The notes: generated by a model not told the origin, from the sequence alone. A DNA stretch of 51,450 bases from Lachnospiraceae bacterium (GCA_024681775.1 JAILAF010000032.1:1-51450); one strand, 5' to 3'; positions 7,937 through 16,140 are shown, counted from the stretch's first letter. Numbers and translations are program-made.

Positions 7937-7966
7937 CAAAAAAACAGCGGGCCCATCAGCCCGCTG
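7937..7966 (-). terminator. Terminator of the mannooligosaccharide ABC operon
   Basis: CAGCGGGC (7945-7952) pairs with GCCCGCTG (7959-7966) around a 6-base loop, followed on the minus strand by seven T's. It lies 40 bases downstream of the MalG-type permease. The remaining spacer up to metK shows only the weak promoter. Confidence 0.85.
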
Positions 7967-8005
7967 CCTGCTTTCGCTATTCCTTTGGACAAAAGATCCC
8001 CCCGG

Positions 8006-8854
8006 TCATCCCTTCACCGCACCTGCCGTCAGCCCGGAATAGATCTGCTTCTGGCAGAGGATAAAGACGATCAGCGCGGGGAGGAGGGAAATGATCACCC
8101 CCGCGCAGATCAGATTGTACTTGCTTCCCAGAGGACCCACGAAGGTGTAGAGAGAGGTAGCTACCGTGGCGTATTTCTTTTTGTCCTGCAGGTACAGGGA
8201 AGCGCAATAGTACTCGTTATAGGTGCCCACGCCCTTCAGAATGCAGCTGGTGACGATGGCCGGCTTAAGGAGCGGGAAGAGCACCCTGTAAAAGATCGTA
8301 AAATAGCTGGCGCCGTCGATGATGGCGGATTCGTCCAGAGAGTAGTCGATGTTCTCAAAAAACTGGATATAGATATAGATGGAAATGATATCCGTTCCGC
8401 ACATCATGATAATGTAACCCAGGAGGGAATTGATGAATCCCAGCCCGTACATAATCTCGTACACCGCGATCTGCATGGCGACGCCGGGAAGCTGGGACGC
8501 AAAAAGGAACAGAGCCCGGATGATCTTGTTTCCGAAAAAATGGAACCGGTTCAGCACATATGCCAGCTGTGTCCCGATGATGACCGAGAAAAACAGAACG
8601 CAGACCAGGATGATGAAGGAGTTCACAAACGCCCTCCCCATGCCTGCCTTTTGAAACGCTTCCGTAAAATTCGTAAAGTTCAGCCAGCTCTTCGGCAGCG
8701 TCATCACATTGGTGGTCTGGTATTCCTCATCCGTTTTGAAGGCGGTGATCACGCAGGATACCACAGGCAACACCGCCGCAAAGGAGAAAAATACCAAAGA
8801 GAAATATTTTAAGACCGTAAGACACGATCTTCCCGCCTTTTTCATTCCTTCCAT
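8006..8854 (-). CDS. Carbohydrate ABC permease, MalG type
   Basis: Second membrane subunit (282 aa) of the sugar importer in the mannan locus. It has six predicted spans and the MalG-type coupling motif ESAIIDGASYFTIFYRV followed by LPLLKP-like residues. The start at 8854 is chosen because GGAGG lies 7 bases upstream, inside the end of the MalF-type gene, whose stop is only 3 bases away. In the Roseburia intestinalis mannan locus the equivalent subunit (MPP2) imports beta-mannooligosaccharides; transfer of that substrate here rests on the neighbouring GH130, epimerase and GH36 genes. No ATPase is encoded nearby, so a shared MsmK-type ATPase elsewhere is expected. Confidence 0.9.
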   Translation of the reverse strand: MEGMKKAGRSCLTVLKYFSLVFFSFAAVLPVVSCVITAFKTDEEYQTTNVMTLPKSWLNFTNFTEAFQKAGMGRAFVNSFIILVCVLFFSVIIGTQLAYVLNRFHFFGNKIIRALFLFASQLPGVAMQIAVYEIMYGLGFINSLLGYIIMMCGTDIISIYIYIQFFENIDYSLDESAIIDGASYFTIFYRVLFPLLKPAIVTSCILKGVGTYNEYYCASLYLQDKKKYATVATSLYTFVGPLGSKYNLICAGVIISLLPALIVFILCQKQIYSGLTAGAVKG

Positions 8855-8857
8855 CTG

Positions 8858-9853
8858 TCAACCTCCGGCCTGCGCTGATCCCGCGCGCTTCTTTGCAATC
8901 CTTGCGATGGCTCTCTCCCGCTTTTTTGCCGCTCTCGGATCCTCATCCTCCGCACTGCGGAACACATATTTAAAGAACAGCTTCTGCAGGAGCGTCGCCA
9001 GGAAGATGATCAGCAGCAGAATGATGGCCATGGCAGAGGCCAGGCCCACTTTTTGCTGCGTGTGCGCGATCTGATGCATGACGATAAAGTAAGTCCCCGT
9101 CCCGTTGGCACCGTCGGTGATGACAAAGGGAGGCTCGAAGGCGCTTAAGGAGCCCGTGATGGACAGGATCACATTTAAGGTCACGATGGTCTTGATCCCG
9201 GGCAGGATGATGTATTTGAACTGCTGGAACCGGTTCGCACCGTCCAGCATCGCCGCCTCGTAGAGCTCCTGGTCCACGGACATGATGGCGCCGATGAACA
9301 GGACCATGTTCTGCCCGAAATACCGCCAGACGGAGGTTCCCACCAGGGAGAAATTGTTGATCCGCTGATCCTTCAGCCAGTAGGGAAGATTGTCCAGCTG
9401 AAAACCGCACCACTGGAGGACCGTGTCAAACACGAATCCCCTGGTATAGAAGAACTTGAAGATAAATCCGATGGCGATACCGTTGATCAGAAAAGGGAAA
9501 AACATAAAGCCCTTAAAAATCGCGGATCCCTTCACTTTAAAGCTGAGGATCGTCGCCAGGTACAGCGCGATGGCCAGCTGCACCACCGATCCCAGCATAT
9601 AGTACAGGCTCAGCTTCAGCGCACCGAAGCAGTCATCCCTTTCGAATACCTTGAGATAGTTTTTGAAGCCGACGAACTTTCGCTCCCCCACGTATTTCAT
9701 GTTGTAAAAACTAAAGCCGAACATCTGTCCGAAGGGCAGATAGGTAAAGACAAAAAGCAGTAAGAGGGGGACGATCATAAAGGCGATCATCACAAGCGTT
9801 TTCTGTCCGTCCCGGCTCCTCAGCCATTGTCCCGGGGTCCTTTTCTTTTTCAT
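8858..9853 (-). CDS. Carbohydrate ABC permease, MalF type
   Basis: First membrane subunit (331 aa) of the same importer. Typical features are an N-terminal charged region, a first span ending near FTYLPFGQMFGFSF, and the coupling motif EAAMLDGANRFQQFKYI then LP. An ATG at 9868 is also in frame, but only the ATG at 9853 has a ribosome-binding sequence (GGGAG, 8 bases upstream), so the shorter form is preferred. It partners the MalG-type gene 3 bases downstream and the binding protein upstream. A strong hairpin (9887-9915) between it and the binding protein gene probably lowers permease expression relative to the binding protein. Confidence 0.9.
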   Translation of the reverse strand: MKKKRTPGQWLRSRDGQKTLVMIAFMIVPLLLLFVFTYLPFGQMFGFSFYNMKYVGERKFVGFKNYLKVFERDDCFGALKLSLYYMLGSVVQLAIALYLATILSFKVKGSAIFKGFMFFPFLINGIAIGFIFKFFYTRGFVFDTVLQWCGFQLDNLPYWLKDQRINNFSLVGTSVWRYFGQNMVLFIGAIMSVDQELYEAAMLDGANRFQQFKYIILPGIKTIVTLNVILSITGSLSAFEPPFVITDGANGTGTYFIVMHQIAHTQQKVGLASAMAIILLLIIFLATLLQKLFFKYVFRSAEDEDPRAAKKRERAIARIAKKRAGSAQAGG

Positions 9854-9886
9854 ATCCGTTGCTCCCATCCGTAGCGGGTGATAAAA

Positions 9887-9915
9887 GGCCGGGAAGAATT
9901 CCCTTCTTCCCGGCC
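9887..9915 (-). terminator. Hairpin between binding protein and permease genes
   Basis: A perfect 12-bp stem GGCCGGGAAGAA/TTCTTCCCGGCC with a 5-base loop, followed on the minus strand by TTTT. It probably acts as a partial terminator or as a 3'-end stabiliser of the binding-protein message, as seen in mal-type operons. Confidence 0.6.
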
Positions 9916-9930
9916 CTGAAGAAAGTCAGA

Positions 9931-11385
9931 TCAGTAAAGTACTTCGATACCCAGTTCCTTCTGTGCGTCCTGCCACTTCCGGTTCCAGTCGGCCATGATA
10001 TCGTCAAAGGTCTCGGACCCGGTAGCCGCAGCCTCCACGATCCGCTGCACCTTGTCGTTGCCGCCGGCGTTGATGGACAGCTCGGACTCGGCATTCATGT
10101 CGTTCAGGAAAGTCTCTTCTCCTGCCAGTGCAGGCTGGTCGGACAGAACCTCGCAGCCGTTGAACGCCGCATACATGTCAGGATTCTCGCCGCCCTTGAC
10201 GACGGTGTAGCCACCCTCGTTGAAGCACCAGCCGGACTTCTCTACCATCCACTTTACAAAGATCAGGGAAGCCAGCTTGTTCTCATCGGATGCGTTTACA
10301 TTGATGCAGTAGTTGTAGTCGCCGCCGGCGCTGACATACTGAGTTCCGCCCACGGTGATGGGGAAGGGCATGTAGCCCACATCCTCAGGCTTGTCACCAG
10401 CTTCCTGCATCTGTGCATATGCCCAGGAGCCCAGGACCATGACACCGATCTCGCCTCTGTTGAGCATGCCCTTGCAGCCCTCCCAGTCGGTGGTGGTGTA
10501 GTCGTCCTCGATCAGGCCCTGTGCCACTGCGTCAAAGAGGATCTTGTAGACACTGTAGGCGCCGGTTCCGTCGCCGGGATCCTTGAAGGGCTCAGCGGTG
10601 TGGACCAGTTTCTGGTTCATGTACGTGTTGTCGCCGTTGGATACGCTTCCCACATAGGCATCCCATGCGCCCATGGTCCAGCCTGCAGCATAGTTGGTAT
10701 AGAGAGGGATGGCGTCGGTGTTGTCCTTGATCAGCTGCAGATCCGCGATGAGCTCATCGGGGGTGGTGGGCAGTGCAGTGATCCCTGCCTGTGCGAAAAC
10801 AGCCTTGTTATACAGCACGCCCTGTGCGTTTGCCATGTAGGGGATACCGTAGCAGTTGCCGTCGTACTCCCAGGAGTCAACAAAGTTCAGGTACTGGGAC
10901 AGATTGTCCAGCGTGTCCAGAGGCATGAAGTAGGTGGAAAGATCCGTCTTGTCCACAGCAGGGATGAACATGATGTCGCCCCAGTCGCCGGTAGAGAGGC
11001 GGAGCAGGGAATCCTCGGCGTAATCGGTCACTGCCTCAGTGGTCACGGTGATGCCGGGATAGGTCTTGTTAAACTCGGCGATCATGGCAGCCATGGTGCC
11101 GTCAGCCTCACGGTCGGTCTTGTGGTGCAGGAACTTGATGGATGCGGTCAGGTCCGTATGGTCCTCCAGGTTCAGCGTCGTGTAAGACAGGGGGCCTTCC
11201 GCTGCAGCAGTGCTGTCTGCAGAAGCGGTGCTGTCTGCGGAAGCGGCAGATCCCGTGCTCTCGGTCTGAGCACCGGCGTCACTTCCGGTCCCGGCTGCGC
11301 TGTCGTCTGCTCCGGAACCACATCCGGGCAGTGCGACTGCCATGACGATGGCTGTGAACAAAGCAAGCAATTTTTTCTTTTTCAT
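9931..11385 (-). CDS. Mannooligosaccharide-binding lipoprotein, SBP family 1
   Basis: Extracellular solute-binding protein (484 aa) for the MalFG-type permeases. The signal peptide ends ALPGC with lipidated Cys22, then a Ser/Ala/Asp-rich linker to about residue 70. The mature part has family-1 SBP features: IKFLHHKTD near its start, NKTYPGITVT, LSTGDWGDIMFIP, SWEYDGNCYGIPY and NKAVFAQAGI. Aromatic and acidic residues are frequent, as in sugar binders. It is preceded by a good promoter with an inverted-repeat operator (11410-11479), and LacI regulator 1 lies just upstream. By position it corresponds to the mannooligosaccharide-binding protein MnBP of Roseburia; affinity for mannan fragments is inferred from context. 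Confidence 0.85.
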   Translation of the reverse strand: MKKKKLLALFTAIVMAVALPGCGSGADDSAAGTGSDAGAQTESTGSAASADSTASADSTAAAEGPLSYTTLNLEDHTDLTASIKFLHHKTDREADGTMAAMIAEFNKTYPGITVTTEAVTDYAEDSLLRLSTGDWGDIMFIPAVDKTDLSTYFMPLDTLDNLSQYLNFVDSWEYDGNCYGIPYMANAQGVLYNKAVFAQAGITALPTTPDELIADLQLIKDNTDAIPLYTNYAAGWTMGAWDAYVGSVSNGDNTYMNQKLVHTAEPFKDPGDGTGAYSVYKILFDAVAQGLIEDDYTTTDWEGCKGMLNRGEIGVMVLGSWAYAQMQEAGDKPEDVGYMPFPITVGGTQYVSAGGDYNYCINVNASDENKLASLIFVKWMVEKSGWCFNEGGYTVVKGGENPDMYAAFNGCEVLSDQPALAGEETFLNDMNAESELSINAGGNDKVQRIVEAAATGSETFDDIMADWNRKWQDAQKELGIEVLY

Positions 11386-11409
11386 GTTTTCCTCCTTCTC
11401 TTGTAAGGC

Positions 11410-11479
11410 TTTGTTTAGGTAATTATTATTTTATAACTACTTAATATTTTTTCAATAGGTTAACTAATAATTTACCTAA
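11410..11479 (-). promoter_or_regulatory. Promoter and candidate LacI operators of the sugar ABC operon
   Basis: TTGAAA (11450-11455) and TAAAAT (11428-11433) are 16 bases apart on the minus strand. TTTGTTTAGGTAA (11410-11422), just downstream of the -10, is inverted relative to TTACCTAA (11472-11479) upstream of the -35; a third related site, GGTTAACTAA (11458-11467), adjoins the -35. The first motif recurs at the GH130_2 promoter as TTTGTTTAGGTTA. Confidence 0.6.
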
Positions 11480-11501
11480 CTTCTACTTAATCAACAAAAA
11501 T

Positions 11502-11543
11502 GGCAACTTGTTTTTGGGAGGAATTTCCCTTTGACAAGTTGCC
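11502..11543 (-). terminator. Second of two tandem hairpins after lacI regulator 1
   Basis: GGCAACTTGT (11502-11511) and ACAAGTTGCC (11534-11543) form a perfect 10-bp stem with an inner GGGA/TCCC pairing, followed on the minus strand by ATTTTTG. It probably backs up the terminator at 11555-11580. Confidence 0.5.
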
Positions 11544-11554
11544 TAAAATAATGA

Positions 11555-11580
11555 AAAGCGCCCACTTTCGCGGGCGCTTT
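11555..11580 (-). terminator. Terminator of LacI regulator 1 gene
   Basis: AAAGCGCCC (11555-11563) pairs with GGGCGCTTT (11572-11580), 8-base loop, with a T-rich run on either side. It separates the regulator gene from the ABC operon promoter. Confidence 0.8.
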
Positions 11581-11613
11581 GGTTTTTAGCTAAAAATGAA
11601 TTTGTTAGCCTTT

Positions 11614-12660
11614 TTACTTTACTTTGTTACCCTGTCTCTTCGTCAGATCCTTTACACTGTCCCGCTTGATCAGATAGCCTTCCACAATGCTGAGGCCGCC
11701 GCGGTATTTTTCTCCTCTGAGAACGTGGGTGATCCGCCGCAAAGTCCTGGATACCATCTCATCCATATCCACCTTGTAGGTGGTGATTCCCACGGAGGCG
11801 CCTTCTGCGAAGACGAAATCATCGTATCCCACCAGGGAGATGTCCTCCGGCACCCGGTAGCCTCTGTTTTTCAGGTATTGCATGAACCGGTTGGCTGCCA
11901 GGTCACAATTGCATACAAAGGCGGTGGGAAGCTTGCCCTTGGGCAGCACCAGATTTTTCTCGATATCCACCCTGTCATTGTCGATGCTGCGATCGTTCAG
12001 AACCCAGTCCCGGTTGACCTCAATCCCGTGCTCCATCAGGGCCCTGACATATCCCAGATACCGGTCGGTGATGGAGGGATTGGACAGGACCGTCCCCACA
12101 TAGCCGATGTCGGTATGGCCCATATCGAAGAGATAATTGGTCAGGATGTATGCGCCATAGTAATTCTCGGAGATGACGGAATCCTTGTTCCGCTTTCTGT
12201 CCGCAAAATCCAGATAAAAGGAGGGGGTCCGCATCTGCTCGTCCAGCATATCCAGGTACTCTTCGCTTAAGGCGCCGATGATGACTACCGCATCCACGGT
12301 ACCGTCGCCGATGAGCCTGGGATAGACCAGGTCCTTCTCATCCTCGTCGCTCAGCACCTCCAGCATGGTAAAGGATCCGGCGGTGGCGGCCTTCGCGGAA
12401 AAAAGCTGGTACATATGTCCGTAAAAAGAGTCCACCCTGCTGATGTAGCGCGAGCCGATCAGCACACCGATCTTGTAGTTTTCCCCATCCTGGGGCGCAG
12501 GATTTTTCTGATATCCCCACTCATTGGCAAGGTCGATAATCCTGCGGCGCATCTCCTCGCCCACGCCCTTTTGTCCCGACAGCGCCTTGGACACCGTTAC
12601 CGTGCTGATCCCCAGTTCTGCCGCAATATCTGCCATTGTGATTTTCTTTGACATTCCCAT
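11614..12660 (-). CDS. LacI-family transcription regulator 1, mannan locus
   Basis: DNA-binding sugar-responsive regulator (about 348 aa). The N-terminal helix-turn-helix reads ADIAAELGISTVTVSKALSGQKGV, then a hinge and a periplasmic-binding-protein-like ligand domain. The start is ambiguous: the ATG at 12660 has AGGA 4 bases upstream; the ATG at 12654 gives the usual MSKKITMADIA opening. An ATG at 12675 has no ribosome site. The recognition segment TVSKALSGQKGV is identical to that of LacI regulator 2 (21196-22224), so both probably read the same operators. It lies between an unrelated gene block and the ABC operon. A CG-centred dyad just upstream (12682-12695) may be its own operator. Confidence 0.88.
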   Translation of the reverse strand: MGMSKKITMADIAAELGISTVTVSKALSGQKGVGEEMRRRIIDLANEWGYQKNPAPQDGENYKIGVLIGSRYISRVDSFYGHMYQLFSAKAATAGSFTMLEVLSDEDEKDLVYPRLIGDGTVDAVVIIGALSEEYLDMLDEQMRTPSFYLDFADRKRNKDSVISENYYGAYILTNYLFDMGHTDIGYVGTVLSNPSITDRYLGYVRALMEHGIEVNRDWVLNDRSIDNDRVDIEKNLVLPKGKLPTAFVCNCDLAANRFMQYLKNRGYRVPEDISLVGYDDFVFAEGASVGITTYKVDMDEMVSRTLRRITHVLRGEKYRGGLSIVEGYLIKRDSVKDLTKRQGNKVK

Positions 12661-12681
12661 CCGATCCTTTTGCATCTTTTT

Positions 12682-12695
12682 GAAAAGCGTTTTTC
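12682..12695. promoter_or_regulatory. CG-centred dyad upstream of LacI regulator 1
   Basis: GAAAAGC-GTTTTTC is a near-perfect 14-bp palindrome centred on CG, the usual form of a LacI/CcpA-type operator. It lies about 22 bases before the regulator start, so autorepression is plausible. Confidence 0.35.
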
Positions 12696-12711
12696 TCCTG
12701 TCGGGCGGCGA

Positions 12712-13347
12712 TCATCCCTCCAGGCCGAAGGCAATCTCTGCCAGCTGCAGGGTCTGCTCGGGAGAGCGCTCCTCATCCCGCATTACCACGGTAAATCCGG
12801 AATGAAGGAAATTATAAAACGTATCGTCGGAGTTGATCCGCTCCAGGCAGTGGCGGAAGTTCTCCAGCGCCTTTTCCGGTTCCGGCTCCTCCAGCATCAG
12901 CTGATAGAGAAACTGCTTCTCACTGTCCGGCCTGTCAAAAAAGCGGCTCACGGACAGTTCCGGATTTGCGATCATCACCAGCACATGGTGCACATCCGTG
13001 ATCTTCCGCAGCGTCTCCAGGGAAATATTGGTATCCACGAAAACGGGCTTCCCCTGCTCACTGATCTGATCCAGGAGCTGCAGTTCCAGCTTCTCACACT
13101 CCAGAGAGACGCCCTTCACCCAGGCTTCGTACTCATCGGGCGTACGACGGACAAAATCGTGCCAGTCCTCCAGATCCCTGGTATAGGCCAGGTTCGGGAA
13201 CTCGTTTTTGTCCAGCCCCTCCATCAGTACTTCGTGGTAATTCTCCCGACAGGCTATCCCATCATATTTTTCAGCCAAAGCCTTTACCACGGTGGACTTG
13301 CCTGCATAGGCCGTCCCCGTGACAAAGTACACATTGCTTAAATCCAT
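12712..13347 (-). CDS. P-loop kinase-like protein of unknown function
   Basis: A 211-aa protein with an N-terminal P-loop, GTAYAGKST at about residues 11-19, as in small nucleoside or metabolite kinases and AAA_33-type ATPases. A later VFVDTN strand could be the Walker B equivalent. No lid or substrate motif is clear, so the phosphate acceptor is unknown. A GGGGGGAAG ribosome site precedes the ATG. It follows the metallo-hydrolase gene by 20 bases and precedes LacI regulator 1 by about 50, within a block that seems unrelated to mannan use. Confidence 0.65.
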   Translation of the reverse strand: MDLSNVYFVTGTAYAGKSTVVKALAEKYDGIACRENYHEVLMEGLDKNEFPNLAYTRDLEDWHDFVRRTPDEYEAWVKGVSLECEKLELQLLDQISEQGKPVFVDTNISLETLRKITDVHHVLVMIANPELSVSRFFDRPDSEKQFLYQLMLEEPEPEKALENFRHCLERINSDDTFYNFLHSGFTVVMRDEERSPEQTLQLAEIAFGLEG

Positions 13348-13367
13348 GTCTTCCCCCCGATGTCGAT

Positions 13368-14006
13368 CTATCCGATCCGGATCTCTACCTGCACCGGTGC
13401 CTTCACATTCGCTGCAAAGATCTCCCCGTCGCTCGCCTTCCCCACCACGCTGCCGTAGTGCACGGGAATGGCTGTCTTTGGCTGCATCTGATTGATCAGA
13501 TCCGCCGCCTGCTTTGCATCCATGGTATAGGTCCCGCCGGCGGGCACCAGGGCGATATCACAACGGACCGCTTTTGCCTCCTTTGTGACATCCGTGTCAC
13601 CTGCGATATAGATCCGCTCCTCCGGCAGCACCAGGATATATCCGACCCAGCCTGCGCTCCTGGGATGAAAAGGTTTCAGAAGGTTGTAGGCAGGCACCGT
13701 CTCCAGCTCCAGGCCGTCGATCTCGCAGCAGATCCCGGGGCGCACGGTAGTGATGCAGCCGACCAGGTCGCTGACCTGCTCCGCCTTCCCCGCCATCGCT
13801 TCCGGGACCACCATGACCGTATCTTTCGTAGCCACCTTCGCAATGTCCTCGGGCGAAAAATGATCGTAATGGTCATGGGTGATCAGGACAAAGGTTGCAT
13901 CGTGAGGCTCCTCCGTCATCCGGAAAGGGTCGATGTAGATCACCCTGCCACTGTCCTCGATGCGGATGCTGTTTTGTGTAAATACGTGAATCTTTTCGGT
14001 TCCCAT
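13368..14006 (-). CDS. Metallo-beta-lactamase-fold hydrolase, UPF0173/YtkL type
   Basis: A 212-aa metal-dependent hydrolase-like protein. The metal-binding signature HDHYDHFS is present near residue 48, with a later GDTD motif (GDTDVT) and a C-terminal PVHYGS; all are typical of the family. The start at 14006 has GGGGAGAGATA directly upstream and lies 11 bases after the exonuclease stop; a longer reading from 14072 would overlap that gene. The substrate is unknown for most family members. It is probably co-transcribed with the genes at 14018-15005. Confidence 0.85.
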   Translation of the reverse strand: MGTEKIHVFTQNSIRIEDSGRVIYIDPFRMTEEPHDATFVLITHDHYDHFSPEDIAKVATKDTVMVVPEAMAGKAEQVSDLVGCITTVRPGICCEIDGLELETVPAYNLLKPFHPRSAGWVGYILVLPEERIYIAGDTDVTKEAKAVRCDIALVPAGGTYTMDAKQAADLINQMQPKTAIPVHYGSVVGKASDGEIFAANVKAPVQVEIRIG

Positions 14007-14017
14007 TATCTCTCCCC

Positions 14018-14710
14018 TCAAAAGCCGGATGAAATGTTCTCTGTATATCTGCATTCCGGGTATCCGGTGCATCCCCAGAACTCACCGTATCTCCCGTTCC
14101 TGCGCTTTAGGAGGCTCCCGCATTTCGGGCATTTTTTCACGGCCCGGGCCGCTTCGGAAGGATGTGCCATCTCCTCTTTCAGGTGTTCAAACACCTGCTG
14201 GTTCATGCGGCAGTCCGCCAGGGCTCTGTGGGCCCCGTCGGTGCAGATGCCGTAGCGCTGTGCCAGATCCGACAGGGTGTGGTGCTTCATCTCCGGCAGA
14301 TACGCTTTTGCGATGTCCAGGGTATCGATGAAGTCATTCCCCACCGTCTGCCCCCAGAAAACTTCCGCATCCCGGTAGAGGAACTTCAGATCAAAGCGCC
14401 GGATGTTGTGTCCCACCAGCACCGCATCCCCCGCAAAGGCCAGAAAGTCGGTAAAAGCCTGCCGAAAATCGGGACTGTCCGATACCATGTCGTCCGTGAT
14501 GCCGTTGACCATGGTTGCCGGGTAGGGAATGTGAAAGCCGGGATTTACCAGGGTGGAGAACTCCTCCACCACTAAGCCTCCCGCCACCTTCACGGCCGAG
14601 ATCTCGATGACCTGATCCGTACCACAGTTCACACCGGTGGTCTCCAGGTCAAAGATCACGTAATCCGGCACGTAGGTGTTCAGATTTTTTCCTGCCTTGT
14701 CTGAAAGCAT
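14018..14710 (-). CDS. DnaQ-type 3'-5' exonuclease fused to a topoisomerase zinc finger
   Basis: A 230-aa protein with two parts. Residues about 15-180 form a DEDDh exonuclease: ExoI IFDLETTG (Asp21, Glu23), ExoII VGHNIRRFD, and ExoIII HRALADC. The C-terminal 40 residues are a C4 zinc finger of topoisomerase-I type, CPKCGS with GRYGEFWGC and YPEC, which usually binds single-stranded DNA. Such exonucleases act in DNA repair or proofreading. The start at 14710 has CGGAG 6 bases upstream; a GTG at 14746 lacks one. It sits between a small hypothetical gene and the metallo-hydrolase. Confidence 0.88.
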   Translation of the reverse strand: MLSDKAGKNLNTYVPDYVIFDLETTGVNCGTDQVIEISAVKVAGGLVVEEFSTLVNPGFHIPYPATMVNGITDDMVSDSPDFRQAFTDFLAFAGDAVLVGHNIRRFDLKFLYRDAEVFWGQTVGNDFIDTLDIAKAYLPEMKHHTLSDLAQRYGICTDGAHRALADCRMNQQVFEHLKEEMAHPSEAARAVKKCPKCGSLLKRRNGRYGEFWGCTGYPECRYTENISSGF

Positions 14711-14762
14711 TCTTATCTCCGTAGCATGATTCTCGTGGTCTCCCACTGACTTTCGCTTGTTC

Positions 14763-15005
14763 CTATACGTCCCAGTCCGAAAACTTCTGCTGTGGTTCCG
14801 CGTTCAGATCCAGGACCATATCAATGGCATCGCAATTGCGCACGGTGCCTTTCGCCCAGGGACTGCCCACGTCGCATCTGCCCAGATGATAGGCCCGCTC
14901 GCTTTTGCCGGACGCCAGTTCATCGGAGGCCTGTACCTTCAGGCGGCTCACGCCGCTGTTCATCTGCTGCTCGATCAGCTCCAATACTTCATCCACATCG
15001 CTCAT
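14763..15005 (-). CDS. Small hypothetical protein
   Basis: An 80-aa protein I do not recognise. The N-terminal half is helical with heptad-like Leu/Ile spacing (DEVLELIEQQM), followed by a short segment with a Cys in LGRCDVGSPWAKG and another in VRNCDAIDMVLDL. The start is well supported by GGAGGTGTTCC directly upstream. It has its own promoter (15076-15103) and a leader hairpin (15034-15057), and precedes the exonuclease gene by 52 bases, probably as the first gene of that block. No transmembrane segment or signal peptide is seen. Confidence 0.7.
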   Translation of the reverse strand: MSDVDEVLELIEQQMNSGVSRLKVQASDELASGKSERAYHLGRCDVGSPWAKGTVRNCDAIDMVLDLNAEPQQKFSDWDV

Positions 15006-15033
15006 TGGAACACCTCCGTATTGCTTTTTCTCC

Positions 15034-15057
15034 CGGATCAGCGGTGCTGCTGATCCG
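15034..15057 (-). other. Leader hairpin before the small hypothetical gene
   Basis: A perfect 9-bp stem CGGATCAGC/GCTGATCCG with a 6-base loop lies between the promoter and the ribosome site. There is no T-run, so it is not a classic terminator; it may stabilise or regulate the message. Confidence 0.5.
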
Positions 15058-15075
15058 ATCTGTTCTTACTCCACC

Positions 15076-15103
15076 ATTATACACTCGAACCTGCAAATGG
15101 AAA
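15076..15103 (-). promoter_or_regulatory. Promoter of the exonuclease gene block
   Basis: A perfect TATAAT (15076-15081, minus strand) lies 16 bases after TTTCCA (15098-15103). It is placed just after the manA terminator, consistent with a new transcription unit. Confidence 0.5.
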
Positions 15104-15124
15104 ATCGAAAAAAAGGGCAAGCAA

Positions 15125-15151
15125 AAACTCCCGCATCACCTGCGGGAGTTT
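15125..15151 (-). terminator. Terminator of manA
   Basis: AAACTCCCGCA (15125-15135) and TGCGGGAGTTT (15141-15151) form an 11-bp stem with a 5-base loop and a TTTTT run on the minus strand, 12 bases after the manA stop. Confidence 0.9.
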
Positions 15152-15163
15152 GGTTTACATAGA

Positions 15164-16105
15164 TCAGATATGGGAAATGATGGCTTCAAACGCTCCATCC
15201 ATGGTGATCTCCTTCGCCGCTGCGGTGAGGATCAGATGGTCGCCTTTTTTCACGTTGGTCCCCAGAACAGAACCCTCGCCCTCATAGATGCTCATATTCA
15301 GGAAATGCGGGTCTCCGGCCATAGTCAGAGGTCCCTTTACGATCACCTTTGATACGGTATAAAAAGGACATGCGATGAGCTCGGTCACAGTGCCTGCCGC
15401 TCCGCCCGCTGCGTGGAGCACGGAATCCTCAGGGGATGCCGCAGGGACCCGGATTACGTCCAGGCTCTGCTCGATATGGAGCTGACGGGGCTTACCGTTC
15501 TGCAGTCTGTCATAGTCGTACACGCGATAAGTGATATCACTGCTCTGCTGGGTCTCCAGCACCATGACGCCGCCTTTGATGGCATGGACGGTGCCGGGAT
15601 CGATCTGTATAAAGTCCCCTTTCTTCACAGGAATCTCGCGGATGAAATCGTTCCATCTGCCGCCCCGGATCATGGACTCCAGTTCCTCTTTGGTCTGCGC
15701 ATTGTGCCCCACCACCAGGGTACCGTCCTCGGGGCAGTCCAGCACGTACCAGCACTCGGTTTTGCCCAGGGATCCGTTCTCGTGAACGCCTGCGTAGGCA
15801 TCATCGGGATGCACCTGAATGCTCAGATCCGCCTTGGCGTCAATGATCTTCACCAGCAGAGGGAACCGGTCTCCTTCCGCATTTCCGAAGAGCTCCCGGT
15901 GCTCTGCCCAGAGGGCGCTGAGCTTTTTGCCGTCATAGGGACCGCCCGAAACGGTGTCGTCTCCGCTGGGATGGGCGGAGATGCCCCAGCATTCTCCGAT
16001 GTCGTCGCCGGGTTCCTGATAGCCGTAATCCTCTCTAAGTCTGGTGCCGCCCCAAATGGTATGAGAAAACGTGGGTTGCAAGCGAATGATCTGTTCTGTT
16101 TCCAT
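15164..16105 (-). CDS. manA: Mannose-6-phosphate isomerase, class I
   Basis: Zinc enzyme converting mannose 6-phosphate to fructose 6-phosphate, feeding mannan-derived mannose into glycolysis. The 313-aa protein matches the short Firmicute form. Metal ligands are visible in SIQVHPDD (Gln97, His99) and KTECWY (Glu117), and the later GTVHAIKGG carries the fourth ligand. The N-terminal FSHTIWGGTRL and GECWGISAHP blocks are typical. It ends the enzyme operon, 35 bases after the CE17-like esterase, and is followed by a strong terminator. To use Man-1-P from the GH130 enzymes a phosphomannomutase is also needed; none is in the window. Confidence 0.95.
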   Translation of the reverse strand: METEQIIRLQPTFSHTIWGGTRLREDYGYQEPGDDIGECWGISAHPSGDDTVSGGPYDGKKLSALWAEHRELFGNAEGDRFPLLVKIIDAKADLSIQVHPDDAYAGVHENGSLGKTECWYVLDCPEDGTLVVGHNAQTKEELESMIRGGRWNDFIREIPVKKGDFIQIDPGTVHAIKGGVMVLETQQSSDITYRVYDYDRLQNGKPRQLHIEQSLDVIRVPAASPEDSVLHAAGGAAGTVTELIACPFYTVSKVIVKGPLTMAGDPHFLNMSIYEGEGSVLGTNVKKGDHLILTAAAKEITMDGAFEAIISHI

Positions 16106-16140
16106 AGGTCTTTGTCTTTCCTTTACTGCATTTCTTTAGA

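Noticed and set aside
7736-7940. SAM-I, SAM-II or SMK riboswitch upstream of metK
   Set aside because: No conserved core or paired architecture could be found by reading both strands; only a weak promoter and a terminator are visible.
12712-15005. The four-gene block as part of mannan metabolism
   Set aside because: Exonuclease, metallo-hydrolase and P-loop protein have no visible carbohydrate role, and a terminator and new promoter separate them from manA.
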